Position numbers and translations under genes: made by a program. From NCBI RefSeq assembly GCF_013402815.2, contig NZ_CP058601.1:3162001-3226000 (forward strand): a stretch of DNA of 64,000 bases. The letters run 5' to 3'. This stretch comes from Natrinema halophilum. GTDB taxonomy: Archaea > Halobacteriota > Halobacteria > Halobacteriales > Natrialbaceae. Shown piece by piece: positions 25,947-34,838 of the stretch; position 1 is the stretch's first letter; every line of letters begins with the position of its first letter. The notes below the pieces were generated by a model, which had not been told where the DNA came from, ran no database searches, and saw only the letters and a program-made list of their open reading frames with translations.

Positions 25947-26600
25947 ATGACCGAGACACCGGATCGGGTCCCGACGCCCTGTCCATCCTGTTCGCCGGAT
26001 CTCGAGACGGTCCACGAGGTGCTCACGACAGGCGGCGGCACCGTGACCGTTCGATGCAGCGAGTGTAGTCACGTCCACAAAATTCAGCCGGATAGCGAGC
26101 GCGAGGTCACCCTCGACGTGGTGGTTTCCCAGGGCGGCGAGTCCTTCACGGCGAACGTCACCACACCCGAAGACGAATCGATCGAGGTGGGCGACGAGTT
26201 CATCCTCGAGACCGAGGAAGTGCTGTCGACCGTTCGCGTGACGAGCGTCGAACTCGGTGGCCAGCGGCGCGTCGATGAAGCTCCCGCCGACGAAATCCAA
26301 ACCGTCTGGACTCGCGAGGTCGACAACGTTGCGGTCAACGTCACCGTCCACCCACAAGACGGGTCACGAGACGACAGTCGGAGCGTTACCGTCCACGTTC
26401 CCGGTGACTACGAGTTCGAGGTCGGCGCGATCGAGTCATTCGGCGACGACGAGTTCGAAATCGACGCGTTCGTCGTTCGTGACGACGCCGCCGGATACCA
26501 GCGAGACCGCTTCGAAGTCGAGGGCGATACCGCATTCGCCAAGGACCTAAAGCGCGTCTACGCGTACGACGAGCAGAGTAGCGCCTGGTCTGCCTGGTAA
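25947..26600 (+). CDS. HVO_0476-family zinc-finger protein
   Basis: A 217-residue protein that starts with a zinc ribbon (CPSC at residues 12-15 and CSEC at about 37-40), followed by three beta-rich repeats: REVTLDVVVSQGGESFTA, VRVTSVELGG and VAVNVTVHP. This combination matches the HVO_0476 family of haloarchaea, conserved but uncharacterised. It is followed 84 bp downstream by two Pcm-like methyltransferase genes on the same strand, an arrangement that suggests a transcription unit. Confidence 0.88.
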   Translation: MTETPDRVPTPCPSCSPDLETVHEVLTTGGGTVTVRCSECSHVHKIQPDSEREVTLDVVVSQGGESFTANVTTPEDESIEVGDEFILETEEVLSTVRVTSVELGGQRRVDEAPADEIQTVWTREVDNVAVNVTVHPQDGSRDDSRSVTVHVPGDYEFEVGAIESFGDDEFEIDAFVVRDDAAGYQRDRFEVEGDTAFAKDLKRVYAYDEQSSAWSAW

Positions 26601-26684
26601 CGGACCGGGCGTGAGCACCGATGATCGCCCAGTATTCGCTACCCCATTCTCTACTACACTCGAGCGCGTTACCGAACCCGAACC

Positions 26685-27326
26685 GTGTTCGATAGCGACG
26701 ATCCATCACGACGGCGAATGGTCGAGACCGTCTCACCGCGCGTCGATGACGACCGCGTCCTCGACGCGCTGGCTTCGGTCCCGCGCCACGAGTTCATCCC
26801 GCCGGACAGACGGGACAGCGCATACGCCGACCGACCGCTTCCGATCGGCGACGGTCAGACGATCAGTGCCCCGCACATGGTAGCGATAATGGTCGATCTG
26901 CTCGACGCCGAACCCGGCGACGACGTCCTCGAGATCGGTACCGGCTGTGGGTATCATGCCGCGGTTACGGCTGAGCTGGTCGGCGACGAAAACGTCTACA
27001 GCGTCGAGTACAGCGCCGACCTCGCCCAGCAAGCCCGCGATCGACTTGCGAAACTGAGCTACGACGGCGTCTCCGTTCGTACCGGTGACGGTCGCGAGGG
27101 CTGGGCCGAGCACGCACCGTACGATGCTGCGTACGTCACCTGTGGGACGGCGGAGCTTCCAGCGTCTGTCGTGGATCAGCTCCGACCAGGCGGACAGTTG
27201 CTCGCTCCGGTTGGAACCGGCCGGCAGACGCTCGTCGACGCAACCAAGCGATCGGACGGCTCGCTCGACCGGAACGATCGTGGCGGCGTTCGCTTCGTTC
27301 AGATGCGTGGGTCGGTTGACGGTTGA
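26685..27326 (+). CDS. pcm: Protein-L-isoaspartate O-methyltransferase
   Basis: A 213-residue methyltransferase from GTG 26685. It has the Pcm substrate loop DGQTISAPHMVAIMVDLL (about residues 56-73), SAM motif I VLEIGTGCGYHAAV, acidic motif VYSVEYSADLA, and post-motif GDGREGWAEHAPYDAAYVTC. It methylates isoaspartyl residues so damaged proteins can be repaired. A divergent paralogue follows 45 bp downstream, which suggests co-transcription. Confidence 0.9.
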   Translation: MFDSDDPSRRRMVETVSPRVDDDRVLDALASVPRHEFIPPDRRDSAYADRPLPIGDGQTISAPHMVAIMVDLLDAEPGDDVLEIGTGCGYHAAVTAELVGDENVYSVEYSADLAQQARDRLAKLSYDGVSVRTGDGREGWAEHAPYDAAYVTCGTAELPASVVDQLRPGGQLLAPVGTGRQTLVDATKRSDGSLDRNDRGGVRFVQMRGSVDG

Positions 27327-27371
27327 CCGCGCAAGCGCGCCATTGATAATGGCCGGTGCGATAGCTGGCGT

Positions 27372-28142
27372 ATGGACCCCGCGGTACTGCGCGAGGATAT
27401 GGTCGATGGCCTCGAGTCCGCGCCGAAAAACGTTCTCGTCGACGAGAACGTGGCCGTCGCGATGCGTGACGTCCCCCGTCACGCGTTTGTCGACGACGAA
27501 CGAACGGCCTACGCGGACCGCGAGCACGAGGCGCTCGGCACTCGCGTCCTCGCTCCGCGGACAGTTGCTCGCTTGATACAGGCGCTCGCCCTCGAGGACG
27601 ATGAATCCGTTCTTATCGTCGGCGTCGGCGTCGGCTATACGGCTGCCGTTATTGCCGAACTCGTCGGTGAGACGAACGTTCACGCCGTCGACATCTCCCG
27701 GCCGCTGGTCGTCGAATCCCGACAGAACCTCGCAGAGGCCGGATACGACGGCGTTCTCGTCGATTGTCGCGACGGCGCAAACGGATTCCCGGAGTACGCG
27801 CCATTCGACCGTATTCTGCTCGAGGCAGCAGCAGTCGAGCCGCCTCGGGCGCTGCTCGAACAGTTAGCGGATGGCGGTCGATTGGTCCTGCCGCGTGGCA
27901 CCCAGAAACAGCACCTCGAGGCTATCTCAGCCGACGGTGAGGCTGATCGGTTCGACGCCGTTTCGTTCGATCCGCTGCTGGTCGAGGGCGAGCAGTCGGG
28001 TGCGGTCGAACGAAATCGGATGACGCGAGAAGATCGGGAACGAGCCCAGCGACGCGCCGAATCTCACCGCGGTTGGGAACAACACTGGATCGAGTGGGAC
28101 GAGGCGACGGACCCGCAGTCACGGCGCAGCCGCTCACGGTAG
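27372..28142 (+). CDS. Divergent Pcm-like SAM methyltransferase
   Basis: A 256-residue paralogue of the gene before it. The first 55 residues (MRDVPRHAFVDDERTAYADR) and SAM motif (VLIVGVGVGYTAAVIAELV, DISRPLVVESRQNL) are clearly Pcm-like, but the isoaspartate-binding loop TISAPHM is replaced by LGTRVLAPRTVARL, so the substrate may differ. The last 60 residues are a charged, Arg-rich extension absent from the first copy. Haloarchaeal genomes often have these two genes in tandem; the second may act on another protein, which is inference. Confidence 0.78.
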   Translation: MDPAVLREDMVDGLESAPKNVLVDENVAVAMRDVPRHAFVDDERTAYADREHEALGTRVLAPRTVARLIQALALEDDESVLIVGVGVGYTAAVIAELVGETNVHAVDISRPLVVESRQNLAEAGYDGVLVDCRDGANGFPEYAPFDRILLEAAAVEPPRALLEQLADGGRLVLPRGTQKQHLEAISADGEADRFDAVSFDPLLVEGEQSGAVERNRMTREDRERAQRRAESHRGWEQHWIEWDEATDPQSRRSRSR

Positions 28143-28396
28143 ACGGCCGTGTGGCCGTCCCAGTCACCCTTCCCTGGGTCGACTCTGTCGGTTTCCAGCG
28201 TTGCGAGGGGATTCGAACTCCGTACGCACACCGGTACGCGTTGCGTTCTGAGTACGAGAGGTATCATCTCACACGCCTCCGTAGACGGTCGCCTCTCGTC
28301 GAGTTGAGCCGTTGCTTTTTCACCGCCGGTGACGACTGGAAAAGCGGCTACTACCGATTTTCGACGAACACCCCTATACAATGTGAAGTACGGAAA
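28143..28396. other. Intergenic stretch with a tRNA T-loop-like sequence
   Basis: No gene recognised. Read on the minus strand, 28200-28222 contains GGAGTTCGAATCCCC, which looks like a T-arm, but stem pairing is poor and no other tRNA arms are found. Confidence 0.35.
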
Positions 28397-28471
28397 GGGG
28401 TGGGGGAAGTACTGAAAGGGGGGATGGGGGGATTGGGGGGGTGGCGACAATCTATCTCAGATCGCCAATTA
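28397..28471 (+). repeat. G-tract repeat, copy 1
   Basis: G-runs of four to seven bases at 28397-28400, 28402-28406, 28418-28423, 28426-28431 and 28435-28441, followed by a 41-bp core (28431-28471) shared with 29077-29117 at 37 of 41 positions. The core includes CTCAGATCGCCAAT. The G-runs can form a quadruplex on the plus strand. Confidence 0.8.
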
Positions 28472-28985
28472 CTGGTACGAGCCACGGCTGGTTAAATATG
28501 ATCTATAATTGTTTAGTGATTCTCTCCGTTATGTTCTATATGATTAGTATCGAAGGACGCAATAGCGATACTGAATGTCTATCCGCTACGACCGATGTCG
28601 ATACCCCTTCACGAAAGTCAGCGCATGTTAGCATATGAGATCCTGTCGGAAACAAGGGAACACCCTCGGTTGTACGGGATCGGCTGCAAGCGGTGCATTA
28701 ATCGGTTCACGTGTGACGAACGGTGATGGGGACTCGACTCGTACACGTTGCCGAAACTGGACCTGCCGTGGTGCCCAGCAGGCTGACTCCCGTGTCGCGG
28801 AGGGACGGTCAGTATTCCGTCCCGGTGGAACGCCTATTGCAGATGGGTGGGGAGACCGCTTTGACACGGCTCCACGCGCTGCAAAGCAGGTCCTCGGTCA
28901 TAATTGGATGGCGACCATGTGGTGGACGCGAAAGCGTCCCTCGCTCCCGAGAAAATGCGCAATCTCGATGTCCTCTTCGAGGAAC

Positions 28986-29014
28986 CTTCGCTGTTTACGG
29001 CGAGAGGATGTCAC
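28986..29014 (+). mobile_element. Remnant right end of an IS200/IS605-type (tnpB) element
   Basis: The segment reads a stem around GTTTACGGCG followed by AGGATGTCAC. The intact element at 55312-57013 ends with the same GTTTACGGCG...AGGATGTCAC at the same spacing less one base. About 290 bp upstream (28720-28985) have open frames that could be decayed tnpB 3' sequence, but I cannot show it. Confidence 0.6.
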
Positions 29015-29066
29015 CAGCCGAACGATCGTACCATACTCTATCAGTGCAACGCACACTCCTAGGAAA

Positions 29067-29117
29067 GGGGGTGGGGGATTGGGGGGGTGGCGACTGTCTA
29101 TTTCAGATCGCCAACTA
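29067..29117 (+). repeat. G-tract repeat, copy 2
   Basis: G-runs at 29067-29071, 29073-29077 and 29081-29087, then the same core as at 28431-28471, 646 bp away in the same orientation. The two copies enclose the IS end remnant. Confidence 0.8.
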
Positions 29118-29185
29118 AACGTATGGATGGTTACTGATTAAGTATAGCTTCTAACCAGTTACATAGCGACGCAATACCATACTAA

Positions 29186-31357
29186 TTAATTAGGATCTCT
29201 GTCGAAAGCCAGTGCGACGAGCTTTCGCTCTGCTGCCCGAAGGTGATAGTGATACGTCGGCGGTGAGACGTCGAGTGCGTCTGCGAGGTCCTCGCCGGTA
29301 CTCTCTCGCGGCCATTCGAAGAACCCGCTATAGTGTGCGGCCTGGAGGGCTTCGAACTGCTTGTCGGTGAGTTGCTCCGCGAGATACGTATCGAGTTGTC
29401 GCGCCGTCCGCGTATGGGTCGTCTCCCGTTTTGCTACCAGTTCTGTCTCCGGATATTCTTCCCTGATCGCTTCGACTAACGATCGCGTTTCGACACGCTG
29501 TGGGACCTCGAGAACGAGCGTCGACGTGCCACGTTCGGCTGACGCCATTCGGACTTGCACGTCATATGTTTGCAAAACGTCGAGAAACGGCGTCGTCGCA
29601 ACAGTCAACTCGAACAGCGTTTCGTCGTCCCCTTCCGAAACTACCGACAGCGTCTGAATCGAGGCCCACGCTGCCTCGAGCGAGGTGAGATCCGCTGTCG
29701 TTGGCGCACTCACGAACAGCACGATTCCGTCCTCTCCGCGATCGACGACCCCCTCGAGCGTGATCGGATCGGTTCCTGTAATGTAATCCGAGAGGCGATT
29801 GAGCAACAGTCGCGAGCCACCGACGGCGAGTTCGAGCTCGATCCGGCTGTCTGTCACCATGGCTCGAGTTCGTTCGACGGATCGAATCGCGTGGCCGATC
29901 GTTTCCCCGAGTTCTATGAGCACTTCGCGCTCGCTTTCGCCCATCGAATCAGCTCCCGCGACGTGAACACCCAGTACACCGTACTGTCGCTCGTCGGCAA
30001 CGAGCGGGACGCCGAGTACCGTTTGATATCCGTATGTCAATGCTTCTTTGCGCCGCGATTGCCACTCCGTTGCCTCGAGAACGTCGGGAATCAACACGAC
30101 ATCCCCCGACTCGAGTATGTCGCGAACCAGTTCGACCTCGGGAGCGCGGCCACTATCCTCGCGGATACGGTCGATGTAGGCCGCATCGATTCCGGCCCAC
30201 GCAGTCGGTACAGGCGGTTCGTCGTCGCTTGCCGCGATCCATGCGAACCGATATCGATCCGTGTCGGCGAGGCGTTCGCACACTGTTTCCTCGATCGCTT
30301 CGCGCGTCGACGCCTGTGCAACACCGTGGTTGATCTCGCGAACGATCTCGTTTGTGTGGTTGAGACGGGTCAATTCCTCGTTTTGTTGTGTAAGCGTCCG
30401 GTCGTGATCCCGAAGCAACTGCTCGCGTTCGGCCCGATCCAGTGCGGCCTCAGTATTGGCCGCCAGAATGTGTACCAGCTCCGTCATCGTCTCATCGAAC
30501 CCGTCGACGTCGCCCGTTCCTGCGACCAGCACGCCATGAGTTCCGAGCGGGACGATTAGTTCACACCGGCTTACTGCACCCGCCGTCGCTTCGACGCCGT
30601 CGACGGCTTCGCCGTCTGCTCGCGCGCTATCCACCCCCTCGCTGTCCTCTCGCGTCACGTCCTCGTAATACACGCTTTCGCCTTCCGAGAACACGTCCCA
30701 GACGAGCCCCTCTCCCCGATCGAACGTCATCTCCGGATCGACCCGATTGGGGGACTGCTGCGTCGACGAGACGTGCTCGAGCATCCCGGCCGTCGGCTCG
30801 AACGCGTAGGCCGCGGCGACTGCCACGTCGAGAATGTCGCCCGCTGTCTCGACCGCGGAGCGATAGATCTCTTCTTTCGTTTCTCCTCGCATGAGATCCC
30901 GAGTCGTCTCGTGCAACGTCGTGAGCGTCCGCTCGTAGCGTCGCTCGCTCTCTCGCAGTTCCGTTTCCGTGCGGTACTGGGAGACGGCGTTCGTGATTTG
31001 ATTCGCGAGCAGTGCGTACTGCTCCTTCCCTGACCCTTTCTGGAGATACTGGGTTACCCCCGCTGCAATCGCTTCGCTAGCAATCTCTTCGGATCCGCGC
31101 CCCGTAAACAGAATAAACGGGAATTCGGGATCATCCTCACGGATCGCCTCGAGCAACTCCAGTCCGGTCATCTCCGGCATCTCGTAATCGCTGACGATAC
31201 AATCGACCTCCCGCCGCTCGAGTACCTCGAGCGCTTCCGTGGCGTCCGTCGCCCCGACGGTGACGATCGACTTGTGCTCGCGCTCGAGCATCTCTCCAGC
31301 GAGAGCGGCGAAATCCGGTTCGTTGTCGACGACGAGTACGGTTATCGGTTGTGCCAT
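29186..31357 (-). CDS. Receiver-GAF-GAF regulator with bat-type HTH output
   Basis: A 723-residue multidomain protein; start ATG 31357 (MAQPITVLVVDNEPDFA) is preferred over ATG 31396 or 31432. Domains: response-regulator receiver (residues about 1-125; phospho-acceptor Asp in DCIVSDYEMPEM), a linking coiled-coil, GAF domain 1 (about 150-320), coiled-coil, GAF domain 2 (about 340-500, with VLGVPLVADERQYGVLGVHV), a bacterio-opsin-activator N-terminal-like region, and a C-terminal HTH_10 (QLTDKQFEALQAAHYSGFFE, about 670-720). It should bind DNA in response to phosphorylation and to small ligands or redox state. No adjacent kinase is present. Confidence 0.88.
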   Translation of the reverse strand: MAQPITVLVVDNEPDFAALAGEMLEREHKSIVTVGATDATEALEVLERREVDCIVSDYEMPEMTGLELLEAIREDDPEFPFILFTGRGSEEIASEAIAAGVTQYLQKGSGKEQYALLANQITNAVSQYRTETELRESERRYERTLTTLHETTRDLMRGETKEEIYRSAVETAGDILDVAVAAAYAFEPTAGMLEHVSSTQQSPNRVDPEMTFDRGEGLVWDVFSEGESVYYEDVTREDSEGVDSARADGEAVDGVEATAGAVSRCELIVPLGTHGVLVAGTGDVDGFDETMTELVHILAANTEAALDRAEREQLLRDHDRTLTQQNEELTRLNHTNEIVREINHGVAQASTREAIEETVCERLADTDRYRFAWIAASDDEPPVPTAWAGIDAAYIDRIREDSGRAPEVELVRDILESGDVVLIPDVLEATEWQSRRKEALTYGYQTVLGVPLVADERQYGVLGVHVAGADSMGESEREVLIELGETIGHAIRSVERTRAMVTDSRIELELAVGGSRLLLNRLSDYITGTDPITLEGVVDRGEDGIVLFVSAPTTADLTSLEAAWASIQTLSVVSEGDDETLFELTVATTPFLDVLQTYDVQVRMASAERGTSTLVLEVPQRVETRSLVEAIREEYPETELVAKRETTHTRTARQLDTYLAEQLTDKQFEALQAAHYSGFFEWPRESTGEDLADALDVSPPTYHYHLRAAERKLVALAFDRDPN

Positions 31358-31589
31358 GGTCCGCGTAACCGACGAATCGTTGTTTGGGACGGGCATCAGT
31401 TCACGTGATCGTCGGCTTATATAACTTGACAACGCGATAGTACTAATATATTAGGATATATGTCCTGTATCCACTAATTGTTTATACGAGGGAACGCCAG
31501 ACAGTCGATATTTGAACTGTGGTCATAGATAGATTCTCACAGTTGCTATACTGTAGAACGCCGATATTCAACCGACGCCTTGAAGACGA

Positions 31590-32000
31590 TTACGGCAGCC
31601 GAACCTCGAATCGGTACGTCTCTGCATGGTTGACGTTTGGATGGTCAATCTTCGGTTCGGTCAATCGCAGGTACGTACTTTTCTTTCCACAGTCTTCAAT
31701 CGGTACCCAGTACAGCTCGTTGTTTTCTTTGCATCGTACGGCGAACGCGTCAATCTCCCCATCGTAGTCTTCCATCGTCATATCTCCATCGGTAGTCGTT
31801 TTGCTAGCCGTCTTGAAGCGAACAACGTTACCTTCTACCCATCCAGTTTTACACTGTACTCGAAGAAATCTCTTCCCAGTATCTAAAACGAGATCATACT
31901 TATCGTTGTCACCGAACGGGAGCGAGACGGAATAGCCCTCTGCGATGAGTGCTGTGATAATCCGCGCTTCGGTTTCGTCACCGACCTGTTTAGTATTCAT
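31590..32000 (-). CDS. PD-(D/E)XK endonuclease-like protein
   Basis: A 136-residue protein with the restriction-fold core: helix GDETEARIITALIAEG (about residues 7-22; Glu), then strand YDLVLDTGKRF and LRVQCKTGWV (about 46-56) giving D...QxK. This order (E-D-QxK) matches group I intron-associated PD-(D/E)XK endonucleases (PDDEXK_5). It lies 223 bp from a tRNA-Asp gene and is AT-richer than neighbours, suggesting recent arrival. No methyltransferase partner. Function by family: DNA cleavage; its target is unknown. Confidence 0.7.
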   Translation of the reverse strand: MNTKQVGDETEARIITALIAEGYSVSLPFGDNDKYDLVLDTGKRFLRVQCKTGWVEGNVVRFKTASKTTTDGDMTMEDYDGEIDAFAVRCKENNELYWVPIEDCGKKSTYLRLTEPKIDHPNVNHAETYRFEVRLP

Positions 32001-32222
32001 TTAAATAGACTTATCATGAATGCATTCGGAACCGTCTTTATATGTCCTTCCTCTCACTACCAATGATCAGTGCTTGGAGAAAATAGAAACGCGAACCCGT
32101 CTGAGTCCACGGAGCTTTCACCAGAGGTATACAGAGTTTTACCCTCTGTCCAACCACTCTGTGTAGCTTTTCGAAATCGGAATACCTGCCGGCAACTGCT
32201 CGAAAGTACAGAGTCCAGAAAA

Positions 32223-32295
32223 CGCCCGAGGCGGGATTTGAACCCGCGTCACGACCGTGACAGGGTCGTATGATGGGCCACTACACCACCCGGGC
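32223..32295 (-). tRNA. tRNA-Asp (anticodon GTC), copy 1
   Basis: 73-nt cloverleaf: acceptor GCCCGGG/CTCGGGC (one G-T pair), anticodon stem CGACC/GGTCG with loop CTGTCAC (anticodon GTC), T-arm GCGGGTTCAAATCCCGC, discriminator G. No intron, no encoded CCA. Confidence 0.95.
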
Positions 32296-32628
32296 TCGCA
32301 ACTCCTCGTTTCCGGGTGACGGTATTAAGGGTTTTGCTCCCTCTTCGATTGTGTTTTTCCGTGACAGAATACGTTCTCCGTAGCAATTACTCGCAAATAG
32401 CGTCACCGCCCAGTCACACATTGGTGGTGTTCGCCTCTCAGTCTCTGATATCTGTAGTCAACGGTCTACTTTCGAATCGAAAGAGACCAACTGAAGCGGT
32501 TTGAACTACAGTTACCTTGCTCGTTGCATTTGGTATCTTCTTCTTCAAGTTCCGGACACATCACTCGTCGGTCTCGACGTGGCCGGGATACACAATGCGT
32601 TCCCTCACGGAACCAAAATTCGTAGAAG
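32296..32628. other. Spacer between the two tRNA-Asp genes
   Basis: It holds the minus-strand promoter of copy 1: GGTATTAAGG (32321-32330), which reads CCTTAATACC on the minus strand and lies about 27 bp before the tRNA 5' end. The rest has no coding pattern. Confidence 0.6.
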
Positions 32629-32701
32629 CGCCCGAGGCGGGATTTGAACCCGCGTCACGACCGTGACAGGGTCGTATGATGGGCCACTACACCACCCGGG
32701 C
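32629..32701 (-). tRNA. tRNA-Asp (anticodon GTC), copy 2
   Basis: Identical in sequence to copy 1 over all 73 nt. The upstream promoter-like box GTATTAAGG (32727-32735) is at the same distance as in copy 1, so the duplicated unit includes promoter and gene. Confidence 0.95.
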
Positions 32702-33023
32702 TTCCGACTCATCGTTGCCCGGTGGTAGTATTAAGGCTTTTCAATCGGGTCCCGTGTGGTACGGTCAATCGGGACACGGACTCGACTCGAGCACTGCCCC
32801 CTGCTCCATCGTGGTACAATTTCGCACGGTCCACAAGGAATATAACTGAGAACCGGATACTCTCGTGTGTGATCGTTCGTCCCGGTCAGGTTCGCCCCGG
32901 CCGGATAGCTCTGCTTGTGCGCCGACTTAGTAACCGTTAAATGCCTGCCGCCGCTATCTGCCTGTAGTATCTCGTGACAGCCGCTTCTCTCCCGATAGCC
33001 AACACGCACACCCACACCAATCC
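32702..33023. other. Promoter region of tRNA-Asp copy 2 and of the RNA polymerase operon
   Basis: Contains GTATTAAGG (32727-32735) for tRNA-Asp copy 2 on the minus strand and a TTAAATG box (32937-32943) that may start the rpoH operon, implying a leader of about 55-60 nt. No gene seen. Confidence 0.45.
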
Positions 33024-33251
33024 ATGGTAGATGTAAGCCAACACGACCTGGTTCCCGAGCACACCGTTCTCGAGGAGGATGTCCTCGCGGACGTGCTCGC
33101 GGAATACGATATCGACCGTACAGATTTACCGAAGATCAAACGCAACGATCCCGCCCTCCCGGACGAGGCTGAGATCGGCGACGTCATCAAGATCGTCCGG
33201 GATTCACGTACAACTGATCAAGCAATCGTATACCGGCTCGTGGTAGAATAA
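33024..33251 (+). CDS. rpoH: RNA polymerase subunit H
   Basis: A 75-residue archaeal Rpb5 homologue: it corresponds to the C-terminal domain of eukaryotic Rpb5 with [19 protein letters not shown] (about residues 10-28), [11 protein letters not shown] and the final YRLVVE. First gene of the polymerase cluster. Its stop codon abuts the ATG of rpoB2. Confidence 0.96.
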   Translation: MVDVSQHDLVPEHTVLEEDVLADVLAEYDIDRTDLPKIKRNDPALPDEAEIGDVIKIVRDSRTTDQAIVYRLVVE

Positions 33252-34832
33252 ATGGCAATGGAACTGAACCGCGACGAACGGCGAGAAATCTCGCGCGAAT
33301 ACTTCTCGAAGGAACGAATCGCCGAACACCACTACCGCTCGTTCAACGCCTTCCTCAATCGAGGAATGCAAGAAGTCGTCGACGAGAAGGAAACGATCGA
33401 CACGGACATCGGCGACAAAGAAGGCGAAGAACCGGTCCATGTCGAACTGGGCGACGTCCGCGTCGTCACCCCGCGAGTTCGAGAAGCGGACGGCTCCGAA
33501 GAACTGCTCTATCCACAGGAGGCCCGCCTTCGCAACATCACTTACTCCGCGCCGGTCTTCATGGAGATGTCCATCGTGAAAGGCGAGGAGGGCGACCAGC
33601 GGGTCGTCGACTCGACGGAGACGAAAATCGGCCGGATGCCGATCATGGTCGGCTCCGAAAAGTGTAACATCGCCGGCTTCTCAGACGAGGAACTGATCGA
33701 AATCGGCGAGGACCCCGCCGATCCCGGCGGCTACTTCATCGTCAACGGCTCGGAGCGAGTACTGATGACCAGCGAGGACCTCGCGCCGAACAAGATCCTC
33801 GCGGAGTACGACACCAAATACGGCGACGAGATTCAGGTCGCAAAGACCTTCTCGCAACGACGTGGCTACCGCGCACTGGTGCTGTGTGAGCGCACTCGTG
33901 ACGGCCTGCTCGAAGTTTCGTTCCCCTCGGTATCGGGTTCGATCAACTTCGTGACGCTGGTTCGTGCCCTCGGACTCGAGAGCGACGAAGAAATCGTCCA
34001 CAAGGTCTCGAACGATCCCGAGGTCGTCAAGTACATGCTCGAGAACCTGGAGGAAGCAGACGTCCAGACCGAAGAGCAAGCCATCGAGGCGCTCGGTAAG
34101 CGCGTCGCCTCCGGCCAGGGGAAGAATTACCAGCTCAAGCGTGCCAACTACGTCATCGACCGCTATCTCCTTCCGCACCTCCACGAAGACGGTGTCGAGG
34201 AGGAAGACGTTCGGATCAACAAGGCCCATTACCTCTGTCGGATGGCGGAGGCCTGTTTCGAACTCGCGCTTGGCCGCCGCGAATCCGACGACAAGGACCA
34301 CTACGCGAACAAGCGGCTGAAGGTCAGCGGCGACCTGATGAAAGACCTGTTCCGGACTGCGCTGAATAAGCTCGCACGGGACGTCAAGTATCAGCTCGAG
34401 CGAGCGAACATGCGCAATCGGCAGCTTTCGGTGAACACGGTCGTCCGCTCGGACGTCCTCACCGAACGGCTCGAGCATCCGATCGCAACGGGGAACTGGG
34501 TCGGAGGTCGCTCCGGGGTCTCCCAGCTAGTGGATCGGACCGACTTCATGGGTGTGCTCAGCCACCTGCGACGACTTCGGAGTCCGCTCTCACGGTCGCA
34601 GCCACACTTCGAAGCGCGGGACCTGCACGCGACCCAGTGGGGACGTATCGGCCCGTCCGAAACGCCGGAGGGACCGAACTGTGGTCTGGTGAAGAACTTC
34701 GCGCAGTCGATGGAACTGTCCCAGAACGTCGAGGACGAACAGGAACTCAAACGCGAACTGGCATCGATGGGTGTCGAGGGCATTCCCGGCCTCGAAGGCA
34801 TCGAACGGACGACGGCGTCAGGAGACGATTAA
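33252..34832 (+). CDS. rpoB2: RNA polymerase subunit B''
   Basis: A 526-residue N-terminal half of the split beta subunit. Motifs include EFYFVNGSERVL-like GGYFIVNGSERVLMTSEDL (about residues 159-177) and the fork/rifampicin-like region RSPLSRSQPHFEARDLHATQWGR ending in GPSETPEGPNCGLVKN (about 470-485). ATG 33252 follows rpoH without gap. The split between B'' and B' is usual in Halobacteria and methanogens. Acidic composition; no anomaly. Confidence 0.97.
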   Translation: MAMELNRDERREISREYFSKERIAEHHYRSFNAFLNRGMQEVVDEKETIDTDIGDKEGEEPVHVELGDVRVVTPRVREADGSEELLYPQEARLRNITYSAPVFMEMSIVKGEEGDQRVVDSTETKIGRMPIMVGSEKCNIAGFSDEELIEIGEDPADPGGYFIVNGSERVLMTSEDLAPNKILAEYDTKYGDEIQVAKTFSQRRGYRALVLCERTRDGLLEVSFPSVSGSINFVTLVRALGLESDEEIVHKVSNDPEVVKYMLENLEEADVQTEEQAIEALGKRVASGQGKNYQLKRANYVIDRYLLPHLHEDGVEEEDVRINKAHYLCRMAEACFELALGRRESDDKDHYANKRLKVSGDLMKDLFRTALNKLARDVKYQLERANMRNRQLSVNTVVRSDVLTERLEHPIATGNWVGGRSGVSQLVDRTDFMGVLSHLRRLRSPLSRSQPHFEARDLHATQWGRIGPSETPEGPNCGLVKNFAQSMELSQNVEDEQELKRELASMGVEGIPGLEGIERTTASGDD

Positions 34833-34838
34833 GCAATC

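Noticed and set aside
13821-26600. Horizontal island
   Set aside because: Most genes from cspA to the HVO_0476-like gene have codon use and functions typical of the chromosome core; only the two decayed genes at 15.5-16.7 kb look accessory.
28200-28222. tRNA gene suggested by GGAGTTCGAATCCCC on the minus strand
   Set aside because: T-stem pairing is poor and no anticodon or acceptor arm is found around it.
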